A DNA stretch of 64,000 nt from JBDKTH01 sp964558295 (GTDB taxonomy: Bacteria > Planctomycetota > Planctomycetia > Pirellulales > Thermoguttaceae), in assembly GCA_964558295.1 (NCBI GenBank), contig CAZLDQ010000001.1:9403-73402 (forward strand), written 5' to 3'. Of this stretch, positions 19,426 to 27,380 are shown in pieces. A program made the position numbers and the translations under genes. Within the stretch, counting starts at the first letter, position 1. Every line of letters starts with the position of its first letter. The notes under the pieces were generated by a model that was given only the letters and a program-made list of their open reading frames with translations, was not told the DNA's origin and did not search any database.

Positions 19426-20412
19426 ATGTTGCTGTCCGTTGTCATTCCGGTCTTCAACGAGGAGGAGAGTCTTGAGACCTTGCACCAGGAACTAGGCAAG
19501 GTGGCGGCGGCCCACAACTACCGCTTGGACTTGATCTTCGTCGACGATGGATCTTCCGACAATTCCTGGGCCGTGATTCAGCGGCTTGCCGCGGCCGATC
19601 CCCAGGTGCGTGGCATCCGTTTCCGCCGCAATTTCGGCAAAGCGGCCGCCCTGAGTGCGGGCTTCGCCGAAGCCCGCGGGGAACTCGTTATGACCCTCGA
19701 CGCCGATCTCCAGGACGACCCAGCCGAAATCCCCCATTTCCTCGCCAAGCTGGACGAAGGACTCGATGTGGTCAGCGGTTGGAAAAAGACCCGGTACGAT
19801 CCCTGGCACAAAGTCATTCCGTCTCGCATCTTCAACTGGATGGTCAGCCGAACCACGGGCGTGGTGCTCCACGACCACAACTGCGGCATGAAGTGCTACC
19901 GGCGCGAGATCTTCGACGAGGTGGTCCTCTACGGCGAACTGCACCGCTTTGTGCCCGTGCTGGCCGCCGCCCGGGGCTACCGCGTCGGCGAACTGGTCAT
20001 CCAGCATCGACCCCGCAAGTTCGGACATTCGAAATACGGTGTGAGCCGATTCATCAAAGGATTCCTCGACCTGTTGACCGTCAAGTTCCTCACTGGTTTC
20101 GGACAGCGGCCTCAGCATGTCCTGGGAACCGTGGGCCTGTTGTCGTTTTTCCTCGGCGGGGCGGGAATGCTCTACCTGGCCGTCTATTGGCTGGTTGCCC
20201 AGTGTGCTCCCGAGTTGCAACTCTTGCCCTTGCACCAGCGGCCCGCCGTGATCTACTCGGTTGGCCTGCTACTGTTGGGCGCTCAGTTGATGTCCATCGG
20301 CTTCCTGGCCGAGTTGATTATCGCCTACCACCGCCACGACGCCAAAACCTACTCGATCTCCGCACGAACCGGATCGACCGAACAGGATTCCAAGCGTTTC
20401 CCCTCCCCCTGA
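19426..20412 (+). CDS. Family 2 glycosyltransferase with two C-terminal membrane helices
   Basis: Protein of 328 residues of the DPM1/GtrB type. The GT-A nucleotide-sugar fold begins SVVIPVFNEEESLETL, has FVDDGSSDNSW and the metal-binding ALDADLQDDP-like segment (TLDADLQDDPAEIP), and the acceptor region KFGHSKYGVSRF near residue 205. Two transmembrane helices follow (about 232-253 and 276-298). Such enzymes move a sugar onto undecaprenyl phosphate. It lies 26 bases after the flippase-like gene and 18 bases before the next gene, so a three-gene operon is likely. Confidence 0.88.
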   Translation: MLLSVVIPVFNEEESLETLHQELGKVAAAHNYRLDLIFVDDGSSDNSWAVIQRLAAADPQVRGIRFRRNFGKAAALSAGFAEARGELVMTLDADLQDDPAEIPHFLAKLDEGLDVVSGWKKTRYDPWHKVIPSRIFNWMVSRTTGVVLHDHNCGMKCYRREIFDEVVLYGELHRFVPVLAAARGYRVGELVIQHRPRKFGHSKYGVSRFIKGFLDLLTVKFLTGFGQRPQHVLGTVGLLSFFLGGAGMLYLAVYWLVAQCAPELQLLPLHQRPAVIYSVGLLLLGAQLMSIGFLAELIIAYHRHDAKTYSISARTGSTEQDSKRFPSP

Positions 20413-20430
20413 CGACTTCCCTCTACACCT

Positions 20431-21969
20431 ATGAAATCTCCGCCCACCGACCCGCAAGCCTGTCTGCGTCACTCCGTCTACTGGTTCCTGATCGTGCTGA
20501 GCGTGGGAGTCATGCTTGGCCGCATCCTGGCCGTCGACTCGGTCGACCATCTGGCTTTGGAGAGAAACCGCCAGTCGCAAATCCCGACGCAACTCGCCGA
20601 GAAGCGGCAATCGCTGGAGAAAAAGGGGGCGACGGCGGAAGAAATCGACAAGGAGCTTGCTCGCGTCGAAGCCGCGCTCTGGGAAAAGGCCCGCTTGCGC
20701 CGTCCGTTTCTCAGCGCCAATGACCGCAGCCGCTGGGGCACGCTTCGCGCATTGGTCGAGCCGGAGATGCGCGTTCCTGGGGCCCCCTATGCGATTGATA
20801 AGGTGATCCAAGAACGCGGCTGGGATACCATCGACATGGTGAAGCACGATGGCCACGTCTATTCAAGTAAGCCGCCGCTGTTGCCCACGCTGATGGCTGG
20901 CGAGTACTGGTTGATCTACCACTTGACGGGGTTCACCCTGGGGGATTATCCGTACGCCGTGGGCCGTTTCATGTTGATTACGCTCAATGTAATCCCGTTG
21001 GCCATCTCATTTGTCCTCCTGGCGCGCTTGATCGAACGTTTCGGCGCGACCGATTGGAGCCGGGTTTTTGCGATGAGCGCCGCGGCATTCGGCACGTTCT
21101 TGACCACGTTTGCCGTGGTAATTAATAACCACCTGCCGGCGGCCGTTTGCCTCGTCGTGGCCCTTTATGCGGCCGTGCGGATCTGGTTTGACAACGAGCA
21201 GCGGGGACGGTATTTCATCATCGCCGGGTTGGCCGCCGCGTTTCTGGCCGCCAACGAACTGCCCGCCCTATCGATGTTTGCCGCTCTCTCCTTGGTTCTT
21301 CTCTGGCGGTTTCCCAAGCCGACGCTCCTTTACTACACGCCGGCGGCTCTGGTTGTCGTGGCCGGTTTCTTCGGCACCAATTGGATCGCCCACCACAGTC
21401 TGCGCCCGCCCTACATGCACCGCAGCGCGACGAATCCGGCAGACCACTGGTATGATTACGAATACGAGCGCAATGGCCGAACCTATCAGAGCTATTGGCG
21501 TTCGCCCGTCGGGATCGACCGCGGCGAGCCTTCGCGAGCCGTCTACGCGTTCCACGCGCTAGTAGGCCACCACGGCATTTTTTCACTCACACCGATTTGG
21601 ATTCTCAGTGCCGTGGGACTGGGCCTCTGGCTTTGGAAGCCCGGCGACCCGCGGCGGCGGCAGTTGGCTCTGTTGGTCGCCACGGTCTCGCTGGTATGTC
21701 TCGTGTTCTACCTGACTCGGCCCCAAAACGATCGCAATTATGGCGGAATGTCCTGCGGTCTGCGCTGGATGTTCTGGTTCACCCCGATGTGGCTGGTGGC
21801 CATGCTCCCAGCCCTGGACACAATGGCCCAGCGGCGGTGGCTGCGTGGCTTGGCTCTGGTGTTGTTGGCCGTTTCGGTCCTTTCGGCCAGCTACCCAATC
21901 TGGAATCCCTGGACCCATCCCTGGCTTCTGGACCTCTTTTACTCCCTCGGCTGGGTACAGATGCCCTGA
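20431..21969 (+). CDS. Polytopic membrane protein, possible GT-C glycosyltransferase
   Basis: Protein of 512 residues. An N-terminal helix is followed by a charged helical stretch (QLAEKRQSLEKKGATAEEID) and about ten further membrane helices from residue 160 onward. The pattern HVYSSKPPLLPTLMAGEYWL near residue 145 recalls the first luminal loop of ArnT/GT39-like membrane glycosyltransferases, where a dolichyl- or polyprenyl-phosphate sugar is used; a clear acidic catalytic motif was not found (ID-T-V-D-like acids near 130 are possible). Position after a GtrB-type enzyme supports the idea of a polyprenyl-sugar user, but this is inference. Confidence 0.6.
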   Translation: MKSPPTDPQACLRHSVYWFLIVLSVGVMLGRILAVDSVDHLALERNRQSQIPTQLAEKRQSLEKKGATAEEIDKELARVEAALWEKARLRRPFLSANDRSRWGTLRALVEPEMRVPGAPYAIDKVIQERGWDTIDMVKHDGHVYSSKPPLLPTLMAGEYWLIYHLTGFTLGDYPYAVGRFMLITLNVIPLAISFVLLARLIERFGATDWSRVFAMSAAAFGTFLTTFAVVINNHLPAAVCLVVALYAAVRIWFDNEQRGRYFIIAGLAAAFLAANELPALSMFAALSLVLLWRFPKPTLLYYTPAALVVVAGFFGTNWIAHHSLRPPYMHRSATNPADHWYDYEYERNGRTYQSYWRSPVGIDRGEPSRAVYAFHALVGHHGIFSLTPIWILSAVGLGLWLWKPGDPRRRQLALLVATVSLVCLVFYLTRPQNDRNYGGMSCGLRWMFWFTPMWLVAMLPALDTMAQRRWLRGLALVLLAVSVLSASYPIWNPWTHPWLLDLFYSLGWVQMP

Positions 21970-22083
21970 TTGGCTTCGCACGAATAGGCCCGCCGGTGCC
22001 ACAGGACGTTTGCCAGCAGACCGTCTCTCTGGTTAGGATGAAGGTTGTATCGACCGGCCTCCCTCCGTCCAGCGAGTCTGTCC

Positions 22084-25000
22084 ATGCGAGCAACCTGTAA
22101 GCAACTGCCTCTTCTGCCGATCTTGGCCGTGCTCGTTGGCGGGTTGCCGCAGGTTTGCCCGAACAGCATCACCTGGGCCGCCCCCCCACAAGAGGCCGTT
22201 GCGCCAGCCGGTTTTGATGATTTCGACGATCAGCAGGATTACCCCAGCCAGGAAATGCTGGAGAGACTCCTCCGTTCGGTCGAAAATGAGCGGTCAGAAA
22301 TCAAACCCCGCCAGTGGGATCGCGTGCAAGCATGCCAGATTTCGGGGCTCTTCCAGCTCAACAAGCCGTGGGACGCCAACTCTGTGCTCCGGTTCTCCTT
22401 TCTGGAGGCGCATCACAGTCTTCAGTTCCATCTCTGGAATGGGGCGCAAGGGGTCACGCTAACCTATCTTCCCGGCTTTCACCATACCTGGACTGCCTAC
22501 GCCGCAACGCGTGAAGGAAATGCTCCGAAGCCCCGCGACCTTGTCCTTTGGGCCACCGACAACGGGCGTTACCGTCGCTGCGGCCTCGGCACACTGGAAC
22601 TGCATTACCACAACCGTCACTTGGTGTTGACCCGCGGCGACATCGTGTTGGTAAGCGTTCCTTTCCGCGAACCGCCGGCAGAAGTCTATCTTGAATGCCA
22701 ATCGGCCGTCGTCCGCGGATTGGTGATGGTCCAATCCACCGGAGTGGCAGCGCCCGCCGAGACGCATCCGATCGCCTTTCGTTCCGAGAAGCCAGCCGAA
22801 TTGGACTGGACCGTGGCCTCCCAGGAAGGATGCTCCTGGAACAAGTTGCCCGACGGCCGGGTGGAACTCGTCGCCGCCGAAAAATCGCCGGCCTTCCAGG
22901 CCGGTACGCGCGTCGTCAAGCCTGGTCTCTACGAGTTTATCTTCCTCGTCGAAGATCCCGAGCCTGGCTGTGGCGTCTACCTGGGCAACGAGGAAGGCCG
23001 GCAACTCTGTCGATTGGCATTCTTCCGGCACCATCAAACCGGGCGAGCCGTGTTTGGACCGCTGCCCCCCGGCTCATCCGATATGGACCGTTGGTTTGAC
23101 CAGAAGCATCAGCCCGCCCCGTTTGTCGGCCAGCGCCAGTGGTTTCGAATCACCGCCGGGGCGGGCACGGTGAAACTCTGGACTAGCGGAGACGGAGAGT
23201 CCTGGAGCCAGTATGCCCCGACGGCCGAGACGTTGGAAGGTGCCTGCACCCAGGTGGGACTTTACGGCATTGCTTCGCGTGACAAACGAGCAATCAAGCT
23301 GGCCCGGCTTGAGGTGCGCCGGCTCGACGCCCTCATGTCGCTGGCTCCCGAGGAAATCCGCGATCGGGTTGACGTTGCTCCTTTGGTGAAAGCCGGCGAT
23401 GTCTCCGCATGGGAACAACTCGTCGCCCAAGGCCGTCCCGCAGATGTCCCGGCCGACATGTGGTGGCAAGCCTGTATGGTGCGAACCCTGAGCGAGAACC
23501 CGCGTCTTTCCCTGGGCCAGGATCTCCTCGATCGCCTCCAGGAAACGGTGCTCGCCGCGCCCCGCGATCTTGAGGAAAAGCTTCGCCTTCTTGACGAAAC
23601 CGCTCTGCTGATGCATCCCTCGCACAATCGGCCCACGGAGCGGTTGGCCCAACACTACCAACAGCTCGGCCTCCTCCTGGTTCGCCGGGGATACGACTCC
23701 CCCTTCACTGCGATCAGTCGAGCCATGTTGCGGTCTTCCCTTTGGACAGATCATCGGCTGCCAGTGTTCTACGAACAACTTCTGCGTCAGGAGATTTTCG
23801 TGAAACTCGGCGAGAACCGGCTCCCGGAACTCGACGCATTGTGCCGGAGAGTCTGCTACTGGAACCGAACCGGCCGGCGCGACGGTGATGCGGCCTCCTG
23901 GAGCGAGCAGGTCAGGCATCTGGTGTTCTGGGCCGAATCGCAGGTCACCGGCCGGGCCCCCAAAGACGCCGAGCAACAGGTCGTCGGGCCAAGCCCCTGG
24001 CGTCACCCGCTGGTGGTCACTCCCACGCGGGAAGGCTACAACATCTTCGCGGAGTTTTCCGCCGCTCTAGAAGGCCAAACCTACCGCGAGGCCTGCCAGA
24101 TCCTCGCGTCGGCCGCCCAGACCGCCAGCCTGGGACTGCTGCCCGACAAAGACCACCGGCTCTGGGTGTCGTTGCCGGTAGCCGTCGCGTTGACCCTGCG
24201 CGAACATCCTCCTTTGCGTCAAGCGATGCAGGAAGGCTTTGGCCCGCTCGGCGAACTCCGCTTCAAGAAAGCGGCCGCCGAAGGCGACGAAAAAGCCGTT
24301 GCCTCCGTGGCACTACAATTTTGCGGAACAACAGCGGCGCGCAAGGCCCAACTCTGGTTGGGCGACCGTAGACTGTCGGCCGGCCGGTTCGCCGAAGCGC
24401 TTGGCCATTACGGTCAGGCTGTCGAGATGAGTGCCGAGGATTCCGTCGAGTCGGCCAAAGCCCGGCAGCGACTGGCCGCCGCGATGCTTGGTCAGGAGTT
24501 GGGAAAGCCAATCGCCACCCCCATCGAAATCGGCGCCAACCGCCTGTCGGCTTCGCAGTTCGAAGCCTTGGTCACCCATTTGCGCCAGACACGTTGTTCG
24601 TTGTCCAGTGATCCTCCACCTTCCCCGTCCTCTCCCTGCTTTGCTCCGGGGGCCTATCAGGTTCGGCCGTGGGCTACGCTGGAAAGCTCGCGTGTCATGC
24701 GTCCCGATTCAATGCCTGAGCGCGAACTAGACTGGGCCGGACGACAGATGGCCGTTACCGTGGCCGACGGCCAGATGTTCGTCTCCAATCAGGTCGAGCT
24801 GTACGCCTTCGATTTGGAGACCGGTCGTCAGGACTGGGTACAAAGTGGCCCCTCGGTCAAATCGGCGTGGCCCTTGTTGCCGATGAAACCGCTGGTCGTC
24901 CGCGGGCGTGTGTTGGTCCGACGCCTGACCAACGCCAGACCGGAGTTGGCCTGCTTCGGTAGCGCCGACGGACGGCTCCTTTGGAGCTGCACACCCGACG

Positions 25001-25863
25001 GCTGTGTCGCATCCGATCCGATGGTGTTTGGCGAAGAGCTCCTGGTCTTCACCATTCGCGAAGAAACGGCCGATAAGTTGGTCCTCCTGCTCACCCGTTT
25101 GGATATCGATTCCGGCCGCACGCTGAACCAGGTACCGGTAGCCGAATTCTTCAACCTCTGGCAGCGTCGCCTCGCAATCCAAACGGCGATCGCGGAAGAC
25201 AAGATCGTGGTCCTTGGCGGCGGAGCCGTCTTGTGCTGCAACGCGGCCGGAAGTGTCGACTGGATTCGCCGACAGCTTTGGGTCCCCCCGCTGCGGCCCG
25301 ACTACTGGGCTGCTAAGGCGTGGTGCGAGCAGTACTACCAGCCGCCGCTGATCCATGAAGGACGTGTCTATGCCATGCAGCCCGGCTCGTGGTGCATCGA
25401 GTGTCTCGAATTGAAAACCGGCCGACTTTTGTGGCGTCAGGCGATCTCTGGACTAACACGCCTCGTTGGGCTTGCCCGAGGCCGTTTGATCGCCGGAGCC
25501 TCCGATGGCCTGCTCGGCTTAGACCCGGTTTCTGGTAAAACCGTCTGGTTCTACGAGGCCGACAACGTCCAGCAGGCTCGCTTATCTGTTCCCGACAAAA
25601 CGGTCCTCATCATTCAATCGACGAAAGTCGAAGGAAAAGACTCCCTCGTCCCCGTCTGGCTCGACACGCAATCAGGCTACGTCGACAAGAATCCGGCGTG
25701 GGATCTCCCCACGGAAAGCGTGCCCCTTCTGGGACCGATGATTGGATATGGCAGCCGACAGTGGGCCTTCTTCGGCCCTGCCGGCAACACCCTGAAACGA
25801 ACGATCTTCGAATTGATCCCCTCCAAAGCGGAGGAGCATGTCAAACGTAAAAGGGGCGAATGA
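22084..25863 (+). CDS. Giant secreted protein with C-terminal PQQ-type beta-propeller
   Basis: About 1259 residues. Signal peptide with hydrophobic core (LPLLPILAVLVGGLPQV). Residues about 80-390 are beta-rich and read like two laminin-G/concanavalin-like segments. Residues about 400-830 are helical, with TPR-like stretches (KAQLWLGDRRLSAGRFAEAL). From about 870 come PQQ-propeller blades, for example LYAFDLETGRQDW, ELACFGSADGRLLWSCTPDG, CLELKTGRLLWRQ and LLGLDPVSGKTVWFY. No haem or PQQ-binding Trp-disk evidence for enzyme activity was seen, so a structural or binding role is as likely. The ATG at 22084 gives the signal peptide; an upstream ATG adds 13 residues. Planctomycetal proteins of this build are usually unassigned. 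Confidence 0.75.
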   Translation: MRATCKQLPLLPILAVLVGGLPQVCPNSITWAAPPQEAVAPAGFDDFDDQQDYPSQEMLERLLRSVENERSEIKPRQWDRVQACQISGLFQLNKPWDANSVLRFSFLEAHHSLQFHLWNGAQGVTLTYLPGFHHTWTAYAATREGNAPKPRDLVLWATDNGRYRRCGLGTLELHYHNRHLVLTRGDIVLVSVPFREPPAEVYLECQSAVVRGLVMVQSTGVAAPAETHPIAFRSEKPAELDWTVASQEGCSWNKLPDGRVELVAAEKSPAFQAGTRVVKPGLYEFIFLVEDPEPGCGVYLGNEEGRQLCRLAFFRHHQTGRAVFGPLPPGSSDMDRWFDQKHQPAPFVGQRQWFRITAGAGTVKLWTSGDGESWSQYAPTAETLEGACTQVGLYGIASRDKRAIKLARLEVRRLDALMSLAPEEIRDRVDVAPLVKAGDVSAWEQLVAQGRPADVPADMWWQACMVRTLSENPRLSLGQDLLDRLQETVLAAPRDLEEKLRLLDETALLMHPSHNRPTERLAQHYQQLGLLLVRRGYDSPFTAISRAMLRSSLWTDHRLPVFYEQLLRQEIFVKLGENRLPELDALCRRVCYWNRTGRRDGDAASWSEQVRHLVFWAESQVTGRAPKDAEQQVVGPSPWRHPLVVTPTREGYNIFAEFSAALEGQTYREACQILASAAQTASLGLLPDKDHRLWVSLPVAVALTLREHPPLRQAMQEGFGPLGELRFKKAAAEGDEKAVASVALQFCGTTAARKAQLWLGDRRLSAGRFAEALGHYGQAVEMSAEDSVESAKARQRLAAAMLGQELGKPIATPIEIGANRLSASQFEALVTHLRQTRCSLSSDPPPSPSSPCFAPGAYQVRPWATLESSRVMRPDSMPERELDWAGRQMAVTVADGQMFVSNQVELYAFDLETGRQDWVQSGPSVKSAWPLLPMKPLVVRGRVLVRRLTNARPELACFGSADGRLLWSCTPDGCVASDPMVFGEELLVFTIREETADKLVLLLTRLDIDSGRTLNQVPVAEFFNLWQRRLAIQTAIAEDKIVVLGGGAVLCCNAAGSVDWIRRQLWVPPLRPDYWAAKAWCEQYYQPPLIHEGRVYAMQPGSWCIECLELKTGRLLWRQAISGLTRLVGLARGRLIAGASDGLLGLDPVSGKTVWFYEADNVQQARLSVPDKTVLIIQSTKVEGKDSLVPVWLDTQSGYVDKNPAWDLPTESVPLLGPMIGYGSRQWAFFGPAGNTLKRTIFELIPSKAEEHVKRKRGE

Positions 25864-26196
25864 TAAAGCAGTAACGAAAGGACAAAGCCCCCAAAGAACG
25901 CTTGGATCATTCGTGCTTTGTCCCTGCTTCATCATTTGATCTCTTAACATTCGGTCTTCCCGCTCTCGTTCCTCAAACCCCGTGGGAATCGCTCCTCTAC
26001 GTCTTCTTGGACTCCCAACTTGACAACCCCCTCCTGACTTGCCCACAATAGAGTCTACATCTCTGGGGTCCGGACGAGCGTTTCTGCGATTTGGGGGCCG
26101 GTGCTGGGGAACTGCTGTCGCGGTGGTCGTTGATGGACCATACTAGGACTGTCGCCCAGGCGGTGGTCCATGTTCCCATTTCGAGGATCACACCGG
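25864..26196. other. Intergenic region with inverted and dispersed repeats
   Basis: About 330 bases between the PQQ-propeller gene and the cyclase-repeat gene. Directly after the stop is a bulged inverted repeat (GATAAAGCAG ... GGACAAAGC at 25863-25888 against GCTTTGTCC CTGCTTCATC at 25915-25933). Part of the left arm recurs at 62726. The rest shows no gene; the promoter of the downstream long cluster probably lies in 26000-26190. Confidence 0.45.
25876..25892. repeat. Dispersed 17-bp intergenic repeat, copy 1
   Basis: GAAAGGACAAAGCCCCC is identical at 62726-62742, also between genes. Here its GGACAAAGC core (25880-25888) is half of a perfect 9-bp inverted repeat with GCTTTGTCC at 25915-25923, giving a possible transcript-end hairpin with a 26-base loop. 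Confidence 0.55.
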
Positions 26197-27360
26197 ATGC
26201 AGCGAACCGCGCTCATTGGACTGATGCAAGGTGGCGTTGCCCTGGTTTTTGTGACCGGCCTCTTCGGCGTTGCCTGTGCCCAAGGCGACTGGGAGATGAC
26301 TCCGCAAAGCCAACAGGCCCTTGCACGGGGGCTCGACTGGCTCTCGCGGAACCAAGGCCCTGAGGGAAACTGGGGTTCCAAAGACCTCGGCCTGGTCAGC
26401 ACCGGGGTGCTGGCTTTTCTCGCCGACGGCCACTTGCCTGGCCGCGGCCGCCATGGGGAAACCGTCCAGCGAGGTCTGAACTACGTCTTACGCAACGCGA
26501 AGCCCTCCGGCTTGCTCAACATCGCCGAGCCGCAGCACGAGATGTACAACCATGGGCTCGCGACGTTCGTCCTTGGCCAAGCCTACGGCATGACCGGCGA
26601 TTCACGTGTCGGGCCGGTGCTCGATCGTGCGCTGAAGCTCATTGTACAAACCCAATGCGGCGATGGCGGGTGGGATTACAACGCACGGCGTCAGGACCGC
26701 GGGCATGACTTGAGCCTTGCCGTCATGCAGGCCTTGGCCTTGCGCAGTGCCGTCGACAGCGGCCTGGAGGTGCCTCCCGAGACTGTCGAACTGGCCATCA
26801 AGAGCGTCCGCGAACACTACTCCCCCCAAGGCTGCCGCCGGGAAGCCAGCGAAGACGAGCAACAAAGATTCCCAGGTCAGTTCACCTATACCCGAGGGCA
26901 ACGTGATGGGACCTGCGCGATGGCCGCGGCCGGCGTGGTCTGCCTCCAAGAGTTCGGCCAATACGGCGATTGGCGCATAGCCAAGAACATCGAGCGGATC
27001 GCCCAAGAGATCGGCAAGGTGGACCCCAACGACCAGGGTAACCACCATCGCATCCCCTTTGGCGATGCTTATACGCTCTATTACGTCGCTCAGGCCCTCT
27101 ATCAGGTCGGCGGCGAGCCCTGGAGGCAATACTATCCCCGTCTGCGCGACAACCTGGTTGTCAACCAGTATCGCGATTCCAATCAGCAGGAGATGGAGGG
27201 GAGTTGGAACGAAGGCCAGCGCGTTGGCGGTCTGCCCGGCAGACTCTACACAACCGCCGTCGGCTGCTTCGTCCTGGCCATTCCCAACCGCTATCTACCA
27301 ATCCTCCAAGAAGGCCGCATCGACAGCCTCAAAAGACAGTTCGGCCCCAAGGACAAATAG
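26197..27360 (+). CDS. Exported prenyltransferase/squalene-cyclase-repeat protein
   Basis: Protein of 387 residues with a signal peptide (ALIGLMQGGVALVFVTGLFG) and alpha/alpha-barrel repeats of the squalene-hopene cyclase/prenyltransferase superfamily, seen as QW-like units (GLDWLSRNQGPEGNWGSK, TQCGDGGWDYNARR, AMAAAGVVCLQEFGQYG). The protonating DxDD of real triterpene cyclases was not found, and the length is half that of a cyclase, so a non-catalytic binding protein is likely. The ATG at 26197 has GAGGAT about 10 bases upstream. It precedes the BatA-like gene by 20 bases, the common company of such proteins in Planctomycetota. Confidence 0.8.
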   Translation: MQRTALIGLMQGGVALVFVTGLFGVACAQGDWEMTPQSQQALARGLDWLSRNQGPEGNWGSKDLGLVSTGVLAFLADGHLPGRGRHGETVQRGLNYVLRNAKPSGLLNIAEPQHEMYNHGLATFVLGQAYGMTGDSRVGPVLDRALKLIVQTQCGDGGWDYNARRQDRGHDLSLAVMQALALRSAVDSGLEVPPETVELAIKSVREHYSPQGCRREASEDEQQRFPGQFTYTRGQRDGTCAMAAAGVVCLQEFGQYGDWRIAKNIERIAQEIGKVDPNDQGNHHRIPFGDAYTLYYVAQALYQVGGEPWRQYYPRLRDNLVVNQYRDSNQQEMEGSWNEGQRVGGLPGRLYTTAVGCFVLAIPNRYLPILQEGRIDSLKRQFGPKDK

Positions 27361-27380
27361 CTTCCCTCGATCCACCATCC

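Noticed and set aside
22084..25863. PQQ-dependent alcohol dehydrogenase
   Set aside because: Only the propeller-like repeats match; no PQQ-binding or cytochrome c motif was seen.
26197..27360. True squalene-hopene cyclase
   Set aside because: Only half the size of a cyclase, exported, and no DxDD catalytic motif was found.
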